DNA of 64,000 bases from Acidobacteriota bacterium (GCA_016195985.1 JACPYP010000007.1:1-64000), one strand, 5' to 3'. Positions 51,713 through 62,322 are shown, counted from the stretch's first letter. A program made the numbers and translations. The notes: a model not told the origin generated them from the sequence alone.

Positions 51713-54106
51713 TCACTCCGATCGCAGCACTTCGGCGGGGTTGACGCGCGCGGCCCGCAGGGCCGGCACGAGGCAGGCGAGGAGGGCGGCGGGCACCAGC
51801 AGCGCGAGCACGCCCAGGTAGATGAGGGGTCCCGCCTGACTGAGGCCGTAGAGGAATTGGCCCAGGGCGCGGGTCATGCTCCAACCGAGGAGCGAGCCCA
51901 GGCCCAGCCCCAGCCCCACCATGGCACCGGCCCCCGACAGGAGGCCCGCCACCACCTGGGTCCGGGTGGCCCCGAGCGACATGCGGATGCCGATGTCGCG
52001 GCGGCGCTGCAAGGTAATTTGACTCAGCACGCCGTAGAGCCCCACGGCCGATAAGAGCAGGGCCACCAGGCCGAAGGCGAAAAACAGGATGCTGGCCATG
52101 GACTGCGTGGCCATGCTCACCTGCAGCACGTCCATCATCGGCCGGGGCTCCGGCAGCGCGAGATCCAGGTCCAGGGCCCGGATGGTGGTTTTCACAGGAG
52201 TGGCGTAGCGGGCGGGATCGCCCTGCACCCGCACCGCCACCACCGGTCCCTCGAACAGCGTGTGGGCCTCAGCAGAGACGTAGAATTGCGGATCTTCCTT
52301 CTTGCTGAGGTCGTTCTCAGCCGTGTCTCCCACCACGCCAGCGACGACGAAAGGCTTCGGGAAGCCGGCGTAGACGGGCCGTCCCAGGGGGTCGGCACCA
52401 GGCCACAGGCTCGCGGCGAGGCGGCGGCTCACGACGCAGGCCTGGGCATCGGCCAAGGGGAGGGTCTGGCCCGCCACCAGCGGAATGCCCATGGCCTTGA
52501 AGTAGCTCGGGGACACCACGTGCCAGCGGATGTAGACGCCCCTGTCCCCGCTCGGCGCCTGGCGATCCCTGGGGGCGGCATTCACGAACCCGCCGTTGGT
52601 GGCTTTCACGAAGGGCAGCGTGTCGTTGACGCCGACCGCCTTCACGCCAGGAAGGGCCGCCAGATCCGCCTCCAGCTGCCGGATAAACGTCGTCTGCCGG
52701 GCCAGGTCGTACTTTTGGGGCGGCAGGGGAACGTTCACCGTGAGCACCTCCCTGGCTTCGAACCCGGGCGACGCATGACGCAGGTTCTGGAGGGTGTGGA
52801 TCAGCAGCCCCGCCCCCAGCAGGAGCATGACGGACAGCGCGACCTCCGCCACCACCAGCCCCCTGAGCACGCGCCAGTGGGTGCGCGAGTGGCTGCCGCG
52901 GCTGCCCCGCAGCGCCTCCATCACCTTGGCGCTGCGGGACATGAACCAGGACAGGAAGGCGAGGCCGAGTCCGGTGAGGAGGCTGAGCCCCAGGGCCGCG
53001 GCGATGAGCGCCGGGTAGAGGCTGGCCTCCACGGGAATGGGAGTGAGGTCCTTCATCAACCAGGCGAGACCCTGCTGCAGGTAATAGCTGAGCCCGACGC
53101 CCAGGCCACCGCCGAGCCCCGCGAGGATCAAGCTCTCGGCGAGAAACAGGCGGCCCATCTGGCCCTGCCCCGCCCCCAGCGCTTGGCGGATGGCCAGCTC
53201 CCGGCGCCGGGCCATGTCCCGCACCAGCTGCAGGCCGGCCACGTTGAAACAGGTGATGAGGAGCACGATGGCCACGGCCCCCTGGAAGGTCAGCAGCACC
53301 TGTTTGTACCCGGCGGCGGCCTGGTCCAGCATGCGGCTCACCCGCACATCGAAGCGGGGGTCGCCAACCTGGGCGCCGATGCGACCGGCCGCCACGTGGA
53401 TTTCGGTCTGGACCTGCTGGAAGGTGGCGCCGGGGCGCAGCCGGCCGATGGCGAGAAAGGTGCCCATCCCCCGGTTGTTCCGCCCTGCGAACGGCGTGGC
53501 CTCGGGCGTGAGGATCTGGGAATTGGAGATGCGATCATAGAACCGGAAATTCGCGGGCAGTACACCCACCACTTGCACGGCCTTCCCATCGAGGACGACG
53601 GTCCGTCCCAGCACCGCCGGATCGCCGTGGAACTGGGCCATCCAGAAATCGTGGCGGAGCACCCCCACAGTGGCGGGCAGCACTTCCTCCTCAGCCCGGA
53701 AGACAAGGCGGCCCAGCGCGGGCTTCACGCCCAGCACGCCAAAGAAATCCGCCGTCACCATCCCCACGTCCACGCGGATGGGCTCGCCCTGGCCCGTGAG
53801 GGTGCGCGTCCGCGCCGTGCAGGCCGCCATGGACTCAAAGCCCTTGCCCTGGGCCTGCACATCCAGAAAATCCGCCATGGTCATGGGATCGCCCGCGCCC
53901 GTTCCGGTGTTGATGGGTTCGATCACCGCCAGGCGAGCGTTGTCCGGATAGGGCAACGGCCGCAGGACCAGGCGGTCCACGTGGGAGATCACGGCCAGGT
54001 TCGCCCCGAGCCCCAGGGCCAGGCACAGCGTGGCGGTGATGAGGAAGCCGGGCGAACGCAGGAGGCTGCGGAAGGATTGGCGAAGATCGAAGAGCAGGGT
54101 GAACAT
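51713..54106 (-). CDS. ADOP-type ABC permease (copy E)
   Basis: 797 residues. It starts LRQSFRSLLRSPGFLITAT, has FNVAGLQLVRDMARRRELAIRQALGAG in the first FtsX region and GLYGVLSQITLQRRRDIGIRMSLGAT in the second, and ends AEVLRSE. AAAGG stands before the ATG. The 36-base gap to copy F is the first break in the four-base spacing pattern of copies B-E. Confidence 0.95.
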   Translation of the reverse strand: MFTLLFDLRQSFRSLLRSPGFLITATLCLALGLGANLAVISHVDRLVLRPLPYPDNARLAVIEPINTGTGAGDPMTMADFLDVQAQGKGFESMAACTARTRTLTGQGEPIRVDVGMVTADFFGVLGVKPALGRLVFRAEEEVLPATVGVLRHDFWMAQFHGDPAVLGRTVVLDGKAVQVVGVLPANFRFYDRISNSQILTPEATPFAGRNNRGMGTFLAIGRLRPGATFQQVQTEIHVAAGRIGAQVGDPRFDVRVSRMLDQAAAGYKQVLLTFQGAVAIVLLITCFNVAGLQLVRDMARRRELAIRQALGAGQGQMGRLFLAESLILAGLGGGLGVGLSYYLQQGLAWLMKDLTPIPVEASLYPALIAAALGLSLLTGLGLAFLSWFMSRSAKVMEALRGSRGSHSRTHWRVLRGLVVAEVALSVMLLLGAGLLIHTLQNLRHASPGFEAREVLTVNVPLPPQKYDLARQTTFIRQLEADLAALPGVKAVGVNDTLPFVKATNGGFVNAAPRDRQAPSGDRGVYIRWHVVSPSYFKAMGIPLVAGQTLPLADAQACVVSRRLAASLWPGADPLGRPVYAGFPKPFVVAGVVGDTAENDLSKKEDPQFYVSAEAHTLFEGPVVAVRVQGDPARYATPVKTTIRALDLDLALPEPRPMMDVLQVSMATQSMASILFFAFGLVALLLSAVGLYGVLSQITLQRRRDIGIRMSLGATRTQVVAGLLSGAGAMVGLGLGLGSLLGWSMTRALGQFLYGLSQAGPLIYLGVLALLVPAALLACLVPALRAARVNPAEVLRSE

Positions 54107-54142
54107 GGGCGCCTTTCGGGGGGAAGGGTTCGAAGGCTGGCG

Positions 54143-56572
54143 TTACTCGGCCCGCAGGGCGATGGCGGGATCGATCCGCGCCGCGCGCAGGGCCGGCGCG
54201 AGGCAGGCCAGGAGCGCCACCACGCAGAGGAGGGAGGCCACCGCCAATCCCGTGACGGGATCCAGGGTGCCTAGGCCCACCATCTGGCTGGCCAGAAAGC
54301 GTCCGGTGAAGAGCGAGGCCAGGGCTCCCGCTCCCACGCCCAACAGCGTGAGCTTGAACCCCTGCCCCACCACCAGAAGCAGGACAGTCCGCACCTGGGC
54401 GCCGAGGGCCATGCGGATGCCGATCTCGCGCGTGCGCTGCGTCACCCCAAAGGCGATCACGCCGTAGATGCCTACCCCCGCCAGGATCAAGGCCAGGGCC
54501 GCGAAGGCCCCCAGGAGGGCCATGGTTTGGCGGCGGTTCCCAAGGCTCCGGACGATCTGGTCCCCGTACGGCTCGAAGCGGTCGAGGGCCATCCCGCTGT
54601 CGAGGCTGCGCACTTGCTCGCGGATGGCGGACTGGAGCGCGGCGAAGGAGGCGGGACTCTTCACGAAAAGGGTGAAGCCCGCGTTCTGGGAGCACTGGCC
54701 CAGGGGCACGTACACCATGGGCGGGGCCTCCCGATCCAGGCCGCGCTGCCGGATGTCGCCCACCACCCCCACGATGTCCCAAAGGGTGTCCCTGGGGGTG
54801 ACCTCGCTCCAGAAACCCCCGAGGATCTGGAGGCCCAGCACCTGTCCATCGGGCGCCAAGGCCCGGGCCATGCTTTCATTCACCACCACCACGCGCCGCC
54901 CCTCGGTGTTGTCGGAGGGCAGCAGCGGCCGGCCCTGGCGCTGAGCGATGCCCAATGTCTCGAAGAACCCTGGGCTCACCAGGTTCACGCTGGCGCGGTG
55001 GGACCAGCGGGTGGAGGGCGCCGAGGTGGGACCCAGGTTGATGGCCGTGGTCCAAGCCCCGCCTGACACCGGCGCGAAGCGGGCCATTCCCACCGACGCG
55101 ACCCCAGGGATCTCCTTCAAGCGGCGCTGCAATTCCTCCTGAAAGGCCGTGCGCTGGGCGTGGTCGCCATAGCGGTTGCCTGAAATGGCCACATCGAAGG
55201 CGATGACCTGGCGGCTTTCAAACCCCCGCGGGGCATCCAGCACCTTGAGGTAGCTCCTCCCCAGCAGCCCTGCGGTCATGAGCAGCAGCATGGCGAGGGC
55301 CACCTCGGCCGCCACCAGGCCGGATCGGAGCCTCCCCGCGGGCGCGCTGCCCTTGGCGCCGCCGCGAAGATCCTGGCTCAGGTGCGCCTCTCGGAGCTGC
55401 CAGGCAGGCGCCAGCGCAAAGAGCAGGCCGGTGGCGGCGGCGAGGCCGAACGTGTAGACGAGCGTCCATCCATCGATCGAAAGGCGCTGGATCTGGTTCA
55501 GGTTCCCGGCGTTGGGCAGCAGGGCGGGCAACAGGCGAAGGGTGAAGGCCGCCATCCCCAACCCAATCAGGCCCCCGGCCAAACCCACCAGAAGCCCCTC
55601 GGCCAGCAGCATGGCCACCAGCTGAAGCCGGGTGGCCCCCAGCGCGGCCCGCAGCGACACCTCCCTTTCCCGCATGATGGCCCGGACCAGGAACAGGTTG
55701 GCCACATTGGTGCAGGCAATGAGGAGCAGGAGGCTCACTGCACCCAGCAGGAGCAGCAAAGGCCGGGTTCCTTCCCCGATGATGTCGTCATGCAAATCCC
55801 TCACGACCGCGCCACGGCCCTCATTGGTTCCGGGATGGATCCGGGCGAGATCCGCCGCGATGATGGACAGCTCACTCTGGGCCGCGGCCACTGAAACTCC
55901 GGGCCGGAGCCGTCCAAAGGCCGGAAGGCTGTGGCTGCCGCGGGCATCATCCCGCGTCGGCCGGCCAAGAGGGACATACAGGTCCTGGTTTTCACCCGAC
56001 GCGTAGAGGAAACCCTCCGGCGCCACCCCCAGCACCTGGAAGGATTCCCCGCTCAGCCGGATGCTGCGGCCCACCACGGCCGGATCTCCGCCGAATTGGC
56101 GCTGCCACAGCCCATGGCCGAGAACCACCACCTTGTTCTTCCCCGCCTGATCCATGTCCGGAAGAAAGGTGCCTCCCAACAACGGGCGAACCCCCAGCAA
56201 CTCGAAGAACCCAGGGCTCACCACCAGGGCCGAGACGCGCTGGGCCTGGTCGGCGCCCTCCATGTCGAAGGCCGTGGCGGCGGCCACGGACATCCCTTCG
56301 AAGCTGCGAGCAGCCCGCTCCTGCCAGTCGTAGAAATCGGGCGCTGAAAGGGTGAGGGCGTTTTCCTTCAGGTGCGGGCGCGATTCCCACAGCGCCACGA
56401 GCTGGTGCGCGTCCCGGTAGGGCAAGGGCTTGACCACGAGCCCCCGGATGGCGCTGAACATCGCCGAATTGGCCCCGATGCCCAGGGCCAGCGTGAGCAG
56501 GGCGGTCAGGGTGAAAGCCGGAGCCTTCAGGAGGCTGCGCAGCGCATGTTTGAGGTTCATTGCCCAATCCAT
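54143..56572 (-). CDS. ADOP-type ABC permease (copy F)
   Basis: 809 residues. With copy G it forms a second subgroup: both have LGIGANSAMFSAIRGL in TM1, ACTNVANLFLVRAI/ARAL in the first FtsX region, G-I-Y-G-V-I/V-A-F in the second, and end in RAE instead of RSE. ATG 56572 has GGAG six bases upstream; a second ATG at 56560 is possible. Confidence 0.95.
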   Translation of the reverse strand: MDWAMNLKHALRSLLKAPAFTLTALLTLALGIGANSAMFSAIRGLVVKPLPYRDAHQLVALWESRPHLKENALTLSAPDFYDWQERAARSFEGMSVAAATAFDMEGADQAQRVSALVVSPGFFELLGVRPLLGGTFLPDMDQAGKNKVVVLGHGLWQRQFGGDPAVVGRSIRLSGESFQVLGVAPEGFLYASGENQDLYVPLGRPTRDDARGSHSLPAFGRLRPGVSVAAAQSELSIIAADLARIHPGTNEGRGAVVRDLHDDIIGEGTRPLLLLLGAVSLLLLIACTNVANLFLVRAIMREREVSLRAALGATRLQLVAMLLAEGLLVGLAGGLIGLGMAAFTLRLLPALLPNAGNLNQIQRLSIDGWTLVYTFGLAAATGLLFALAPAWQLREAHLSQDLRGGAKGSAPAGRLRSGLVAAEVALAMLLLMTAGLLGRSYLKVLDAPRGFESRQVIAFDVAISGNRYGDHAQRTAFQEELQRRLKEIPGVASVGMARFAPVSGGAWTTAINLGPTSAPSTRWSHRASVNLVSPGFFETLGIAQRQGRPLLPSDNTEGRRVVVVNESMARALAPDGQVLGLQILGGFWSEVTPRDTLWDIVGVVGDIRQRGLDREAPPMVYVPLGQCSQNAGFTLFVKSPASFAALQSAIREQVRSLDSGMALDRFEPYGDQIVRSLGNRRQTMALLGAFAALALILAGVGIYGVIAFGVTQRTREIGIRMALGAQVRTVLLLVVGQGFKLTLLGVGAGALASLFTGRFLASQMVGLGTLDPVTGLAVASLLCVVALLACLAPALRAARIDPAIALRAE

Positions 56573-56625
56573 GGCCTACTCCGCGATCGCGTTCATGGGA
56601 GGATTCCGGATGTCCATGGGCATCC

Positions 56626-59055
56626 CTACTCGGCCCGCAGGGCCGCGCCCGGATCCACCCGCGCCGCTTTCAGCGCGGGCGCCAGGCAGGACAACAGGGC
56701 GATGGCGCAAAGGAGGGCGGCCACACCGAGGCTGGTGAGGGGGTCCACGGCGCTGACACCCACCAGCTGGCTCGCCAGGAGGCGCCCCGTGAACAGCGCG
56801 CCCGCCAGCCCCAGGAGAATCCCCGCTGCGGCGAGCCGCAGACCCTGCCCCAGGATGAGGCTGAGCACCTGGCTCACCTGGGCGCCGAGGGCCATCCGGA
56901 TGCCGATCTCGCGGGTGCGCTGGGCCACGCTGAAGGCCACCACGCCGTAGATGCCGATGCCCGCAAGCAGAAGAGCCAGGGCCGCGAACACCCCCAGCAG
57001 GATGGCCGTCTGGCGGCGGTCCCCCGCGCTGTCCCGGACCAGGTCCTCCAGGGCCGCGAAGTCCCGCAGGGCCAGGTCGCGGTCCAGGCCGTTCACCTGC
57101 TCGCGGATGCCGGCGCGAAGGGCTCCGAAGCTGGCCGTACTGCGCAGGTAGAAGGTCAGGGGCGAACCCGCCACCTGGCTGGTGGGCACGAAGTACATGG
57201 CGCGAGGCGCCCTCTCCAGGTCCCGCTGGTGGATGTCGCCCACCACGCCCACGATCTCCCAAAGGCTGTTCTCGGGAACGGCCTGGCTGGATACGCCCAG
57301 CATCAGGCGCTGCCCCAGCGCCGATCCGCCTGGGAAGAGGGTCCGCGCCATGGTCCGGTTCACCAGCACCACGGGCCGGGCCCCCGCCTTATCCGTGGGC
57401 TCGAGGCCGCGGCCCTCCAGCAGCGGAATACGCAGGGACTTGAAGAAGCCCGGGCTGACGGCATTCATGTCCGCCTGATGGGGCCAGCGCACATGCGACA
57501 GCGAGGTGGGCCCGATGTTCACGTAGGTCGATGCTCCCGATCCCGAGAAGGGGCCCAGCTGACAGGATCCCGCCGAGGCCACGCCAGGCAGCTGCTCCAG
57601 GCGCCGCTCCAGCTCGGCGCGGAAGGCCTCCTGCTGGGTTTCTTGGGGGTAGCGGGTCTCCGGAAGCTCGATGGTGAAGGTCGCCACGCCCCCGGCCTCG
57701 AACCCAGGGTGAGTGTCCATCACCTTGAGGAAGCTCCGCAGGAGCAGCCCCGCGCTCAGCAGCAGAAGCATGGCCAGGGCCACTTCCCCCACCACCAGGG
57801 CGGAGCGCAGCCGGCCCGGCGCCGCGCTGCCCTTGGCCCCCTGGCGGAGCTGAAGGTTCAGCTGGCTGGGTTTCAGCTGCCAGGCCGGGGCCGCGGCGAA
57901 AGCCAGGCTCACCAGGAAGGAGCAGGCGAAGGTGAACAGGAGGGCCCAGCCATCCAGTCCGAGGTTCTGCACATTGTTGAGGTTCCCCGTGTTGGGCAGG
58001 ACGCTGGGCAGCACCTTCAGCAGCAGAGCGGCGAGGAGCAACCCCAAGGCCGAACCGACCAACCCGATGGCCAGACCCTCGGCCAGGAAGCGGGAGAAGA
58101 GCTGGGCCCGGTTGGCGCCCAGGGCTGCCCGCAGGGCCACCTCCCGCTCTCGAGACAGGGCCCGGGCCAGGAACAGGTTCGCCACGTTCGTGCAGGCGAT
58201 GAGCAGCAGCAGCCCCACCGCCCCCATGAGCAGCAGGATAGGCTTGGCGCCGGCACCCAGCAGGTCGGCGCGGAAATCCCGCACTTCCGCCGAGCAGCCC
58301 TCATTGGTGGCCGGATAGAGCGACGCCAGGTTTTGGGCGATGGCCGCCAGCTCCGTCCGGGCCGCCGCCAGACTCACGCCGGGGCGCAGGCGCCCGAAGG
58401 CGCGGTATCCGTGGCTGCCGCGCCCTTCGTCGTTTAACGGCCGCGGGAAGGGCGTGTAGAGATCCTGACGGTGATCGGAAGGATAGGAGAACCCTTCGGG
58501 CATCACGCCGATCACCGTGTGGGGCTGGCCGCCGAGGGTCACACTGCGGCCGACCACCGCGGGGTCCGCGCCGAACTCGCGCCGCCAGAGGCCTTGGCTG
58601 AGCACCACCACCTGGTTTTGGCCTGGACGATCCATGCCGGGCGCAAAGGTGTTCCCCAAGTGGGCCCGCGCCCCCAGCAGATCGAAGAACGAGGGGCTGA
58701 CCTGCAGCACGGACACCGGCTGGGGCTCGCCTCCCGTCCGCAGGTCGAGGGTCCCCCGGGACACGATGCTCATGCCTTCGAGGCCAGCGGCGGCTGCATC
58801 CTTCCAATCGAAGAAATTCGGGGCGGAAAAGGGCAACCGGGGCTGCGCCTGGCCGGGCCTCGACTCCCACAGCGCCACCAGCCGCTCGGGTTCCCGGTAG
58901 GGGAGCGGCTTCAGGAGCAACCCCCGGATGGCGCTGAACATGGCTGAATTGGCCCCGATCCCCAGGGCCAGCGTGAGCACGGCCGTGACGGTGAAGAGCG
59001 GTGATTTCAACAAGCTTCGAAGCGCCAGCCGGAAGTCGATCAGGAAGGTGGCCAT
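56626..59055 (-). CDS. ADOP-type ABC permease (copy G)
   Basis: 809 residues, the same length as copy F and its closest relative (shared KPLPYR, VALWESRP and PGFFKSL/PGFFETL segments). Both PCD domains and both FtsX regions are complete. GAGGA precedes the ATG. It follows the ATPase gene by 33 bases, so ATPase and copies G and F probably form the conventional part of this transporter. Confidence 0.95.
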   Translation of the reverse strand: MATFLIDFRLALRSLLKSPLFTVTAVLTLALGIGANSAMFSAIRGLLLKPLPYREPERLVALWESRPGQAQPRLPFSAPNFFDWKDAAAAGLEGMSIVSRGTLDLRTGGEPQPVSVLQVSPSFFDLLGARAHLGNTFAPGMDRPGQNQVVVLSQGLWRREFGADPAVVGRSVTLGGQPHTVIGVMPEGFSYPSDHRQDLYTPFPRPLNDEGRGSHGYRAFGRLRPGVSLAAARTELAAIAQNLASLYPATNEGCSAEVRDFRADLLGAGAKPILLLMGAVGLLLLIACTNVANLFLARALSREREVALRAALGANRAQLFSRFLAEGLAIGLVGSALGLLLAALLLKVLPSVLPNTGNLNNVQNLGLDGWALLFTFACSFLVSLAFAAAPAWQLKPSQLNLQLRQGAKGSAAPGRLRSALVVGEVALAMLLLLSAGLLLRSFLKVMDTHPGFEAGGVATFTIELPETRYPQETQQEAFRAELERRLEQLPGVASAGSCQLGPFSGSGASTYVNIGPTSLSHVRWPHQADMNAVSPGFFKSLRIPLLEGRGLEPTDKAGARPVVLVNRTMARTLFPGGSALGQRLMLGVSSQAVPENSLWEIVGVVGDIHQRDLERAPRAMYFVPTSQVAGSPLTFYLRSTASFGALRAGIREQVNGLDRDLALRDFAALEDLVRDSAGDRRQTAILLGVFAALALLLAGIGIYGVVAFSVAQRTREIGIRMALGAQVSQVLSLILGQGLRLAAAGILLGLAGALFTGRLLASQLVGVSAVDPLTSLGVAALLCAIALLSCLAPALKAARVDPGAALRAE

Positions 59056-59088
59056 AGGTCCTCAGGAAGGATTGGATGAAACGCTCCT

Positions 59089-59793
59089 CTAGGCGGTGTG
59101 CTGCTTCCGGGCTTCCTCTTCGCTGACGATGCGGCCGTCGAAGAGGTGCACGGTGCGGTCGGCGGCGCCGGCGAAGCGCGTGTCGTGGGTCACCATGCAG
59201 ATCGTCGAGCCGCGGCGGTGGAGTTCCTTCAGCAGCTCCATGACGGATTCGCCGTTGGCGCTGTCGAGGTTGCCCGTGGGTTCGTCCGCCAGCAGGATGC
59301 TGGGCTTGCCCGCCAGGGCGCGGGCCACCGCCACGCGCTGCTGCTGGCCGCCGCTCAGCTGGCTGGGCAGATGCCGGGCGCGGTGGCTCATGCCCACATC
59401 CTCGAGCACGTTCAACGCCCGGTTGCGCCGTTCCGCGGCGGGCATGCCGCGGTAGACCAGGGGCAGCTCCACGTTCTCGAACACCGTGAGGTCGCCGATG
59501 AGGTTGAAGCTCTGGAAGATGAAGCCGATCTCGCGGTTGCGGATGCGCGCGCGGTCCGCCAGCTTGAGGCCCGAGGCCGGCTTCTTGTTCAGCATGTAGG
59601 TTCCGCTGGTGGGCGTGTCCAGCAGGCCCAGGATGGAGAGCAGCGTGGACTTGCCGCAGCCCGAAGGGCCGGCGATGGAAACGAACTCGCCTTCGCGGAT
59701 GTCGAGATGCACTTCGGCGAGGGCGTGGGTTTCCACCTCGTCGGTGGTGAACACCTTCTTGATGGATTCGAGGCGGATGAGAGGTTCGGACAT
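59089..59793 (-). CDS. MacB/LolD-type ABC transporter ATPase
   Basis: 234 residues. Walker A GPSGCGKST, Q-loop FQSFNL, signature LSGGQQQRVAVARAL, Walker B ILLADEPTGNLD and the switch VTHD are all present. These are the features of the MacB/LolD/FtsE subgroup that partners with FtsX-fold permeases. It is the only ATPase gene in the array and lies between copy G and copy I. GGAG lies eight bases before ATG 59793. No MacA-like adaptor or TolC-like gene is in the window. Confidence 0.97.
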   Translation of the reverse strand: MSEPLIRLESIKKVFTTDEVETHALAEVHLDIREGEFVSIAGPSGCGKSTLLSILGLLDTPTSGTYMLNKKPASGLKLADRARIRNREIGFIFQSFNLIGDLTVFENVELPLVYRGMPAAERRNRALNVLEDVGMSHRARHLPSQLSGGQQQRVAVARALAGKPSILLADEPTGNLDSANGESVMELLKELHRRGSTICMVTHDTRFAGAADRTVHLFDGRIVSEEEARKQHTA

Positions 59794-59831
59794 GAAGGGC
59801 TCCAGGAAAACGGAGGGAGGGGAAAGGGAAT

Positions 59832-62210
59832 TCAGGATTCGCGGAGGGCTTCCGCAGGCGGGATGCGCGCGGCCCGGAGGGCCGGCAGAAGGGCGGCCAG
59901 CGCCGCCGCGAAGGACAGGGAAGCCACCACCAGAAGGCCCAGGTGGAGCGGGGGTTCCGGCAAGGCGCCCAGGGTGGCCCTGCCCAGGCGCTCCAGCCCC
60001 AGGCCCAGCGCCCAGCCCGCGAGGCCGGCCACCAGCGCCAGACGCAGGGTTTCGCGCAGCACCTGGCCCAGAAGGTCGAAGGGCGTGGCGCCCAGGGCCG
60101 CGCGCACGCCGAATTCCGTGCGCCGGGCCGCCACGGCCGCCGACATGATGCCGAACACGCCGCCCGCCGCCAGCAGCAGGGCCAGGGCGGCGAAGGCCCC
60201 CATGAAGGCCAGGGCCATGCGCTGGGGACCCAGCTGGGCCTGCAGCAGCGCCTCCATGGACTGGTACTTGGCCAAGGGCTGGCCCGGCGCCGCTTCCCGC
60301 AGCACGGCCTGGATCTGGGCCGGGCTGGGACCCAAGCTGGAAACCGGGCCCGCCACCCGCAGGGCCAGGCAGAGGTCCTCGTGCCAAAGGGCCTCGGACT
60401 GGGCCATGGGCAGGAAGAAGATGGGCGGGGCGGCTTGGGCGGGCCCGAATTCCCGCAGGTCCGCCAGCACGCCCACGATGGTGAACGGTTCGCCAAGGAT
60501 GGGAAGGCTGCGCCCCACCACGTCTTCGGTGTTGAAAGCCTCCAGGGCCAGGTTCCGGCTCACCAGCACCACCTTCTCCGAGGCGGCGGTGTCCGTGGCC
60601 GCCACGTCCCGGCCCCGCAGGAGGTGGAACCCCAGGGCCCGGACCAGGCCCGGCGTGAGCGCCCTGGCCTGGGGACTCAGATGGCGGCCATCGGCCAGGG
60701 GCAGGTTGAGGTCGCTGCGCAGGCCGCTCATGGGCAGCCCGTTGGTGGCTCCGGCGGCCACCACGCCCGGCAGCGCCCTCAGCCGCTGAGCCAGCTCCTG
60801 GGCCAGGCGGCTGCGCTCGGCCAGCTTCATGCGGGGCTGAAGGCGGAAGGTCCACACCTGGGCCGCATCCAGGCCCAGGTCGGCCTTCAGGAGCTGCGTC
60901 AGGCTGTGGCGCAGGGAGAAGGCTCCCAGCAGCAGGCTGGCGCCCACCAGCAGCTGCGCCGACACCAGGATCCGGCGCGCCCGCCCGGGACCGGCGAGGC
61001 CCGGCTGGCGGACGCCCCGCAACAGATCGGAAAGGCGCGACCCGGGCTGCCCGGCGAGGGCGCAGAGGGCTCCCAGGGCCGGGCCCAGCAGCAGGGCCAG
61101 CACCACCACGGGGCCATCCAAGGCCAGGCCCTCCCAGCTCAGCCCGGGAAAGCTCCAGGAGAGGGCCCGGCCCGTGGGCGGCAGGCAGAGCCAGGCCAGC
61201 CCCAGCCCTGCGCCGGCTCCCAGAAGCCCCAGGATCGCGCCCTCGGCCAGGAGCTGGCGCCGCAGGCTTTCGGGAGCGGCGCCCAGCGCGCTGCGCACGG
61301 CCATCTCCGCCCGCCGGCCCAGGCCCCGGGCCAGCAGCAGCGCCGCGGCGTTGTAGGCGGCGAGGACCAGCACCAGGAAGGTGGCCCAGCGCAGGAGCCG
61401 GAGCACCTGCAGGCCCTGGCCCAGCACATCGTCCACCAGGGGGTTCAGGCCATAGCGGACCTGATCCAGCCACTCCTTCGGCACTTCCGCGGCGAACAGC
61501 TCCTTGATGCGGGCGGCCACCTGATCCATGGCGGCCTGGCCCTGGGCCAGGGTGGCTCCATCCTGAAGGCGCGCCACCACTCTGAGGAAGTGGCCCTGGT
61601 GGTTCTGGCGCTTCGCGTCGCTCCAGCGGAAGGGGCGGAACAGATCCGTGCCATGGGCCGTGTGGAAGGCCTTGGGCAGCACGCCGATGACTTCGGCGGG
61701 CTCTCCGTCCAGGGCCACCTGGCGGCCCAGCACCGAAGGATCGGCGCCAAAGTGTTCCTGCCAGGCGCGGTGAGACAGCAGAACCGTGGCGGGGGCGCCC
61801 GGCGCGTCGTCGGCCGCCGAGAAGGCGCGGCCCAGGACGGGGCGCACCTGCAGCACGTTGAAGTAGTCCCCCGTCACTTCATCCAGCGCCACGTTCGCGG
61901 GAATCTCCCGCCCCAGGGCCGCGTGCCGGGGGAAGTAGGCCGCCACGCCGGAAAAGACACCGGGAAAACCGCGCATGAGCTGAAGGTCGCCGGGCGAGGG
62001 AGTGCCGTGGCGCTGCGGCTCGGAGACCCGGGCGTTCCAGAGGCTCACCAGCCGGTCCGGGCGCGGGGCCGAAAAGCTGCGCTCCATCACGCTGCGGTGC
62101 AGGGCCAGCATCCAGGCGAACCCGCCCACGCCCAGGGCCAGAAGCGCGACGGCCGGCACCAGCGTGCGGGGCTCGCGGAACAGGGACTTCAGAAAGGTTC
62201 GGACGTGCAC
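59832..62210 (-). CDS. ADOP-type ABC permease (copy I), divergent
   Basis: 792 residues. It has the duplicated layout but weaker family motifs: VRTFLKSLFREPRTLVPAV at the start, YNAAALLLARGLGRRAEMAVRSALGAA in the first FtsX region and GGVFGIMSAAVAARRTEFGVRAALGAT in the second; it ends AEALRES. GTG 62210 is chosen over TTG 62216 because AGGAG would directly abut the TTG but lies six bases before the GTG. It is immediately upstream of the ATPase gene. Confidence 0.92.
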   Translation of the reverse strand: MHVRTFLKSLFREPRTLVPAVALLALGVGGFAWMLALHRSVMERSFSAPRPDRLVSLWNARVSEPQRHGTPSPGDLQLMRGFPGVFSGVAAYFPRHAALGREIPANVALDEVTGDYFNVLQVRPVLGRAFSAADDAPGAPATVLLSHRAWQEHFGADPSVLGRQVALDGEPAEVIGVLPKAFHTAHGTDLFRPFRWSDAKRQNHQGHFLRVVARLQDGATLAQGQAAMDQVAARIKELFAAEVPKEWLDQVRYGLNPLVDDVLGQGLQVLRLLRWATFLVLVLAAYNAAALLLARGLGRRAEMAVRSALGAAPESLRRQLLAEGAILGLLGAGAGLGLAWLCLPPTGRALSWSFPGLSWEGLALDGPVVVLALLLGPALGALCALAGQPGSRLSDLLRGVRQPGLAGPGRARRILVSAQLLVGASLLLGAFSLRHSLTQLLKADLGLDAAQVWTFRLQPRMKLAERSRLAQELAQRLRALPGVVAAGATNGLPMSGLRSDLNLPLADGRHLSPQARALTPGLVRALGFHLLRGRDVAATDTAASEKVVLVSRNLALEAFNTEDVVGRSLPILGEPFTIVGVLADLREFGPAQAAPPIFFLPMAQSEALWHEDLCLALRVAGPVSSLGPSPAQIQAVLREAAPGQPLAKYQSMEALLQAQLGPQRMALAFMGAFAALALLLAAGGVFGIMSAAVAARRTEFGVRAALGATPFDLLGQVLRETLRLALVAGLAGWALGLGLERLGRATLGALPEPPLHLGLLVVASLSFAAALAALLPALRAARIPPAEALRES

Positions 62211-62322
62211 AGGCAACTCCTAGGCTCGAAGGAGGAACCCGGCGCGAGCCGTTTCTGCGGATTCAAGAATGTCGAGGGGATTCATGCCATCTCCATAGGG
62301 GCAAAGGGGCTTCACAGACCTT

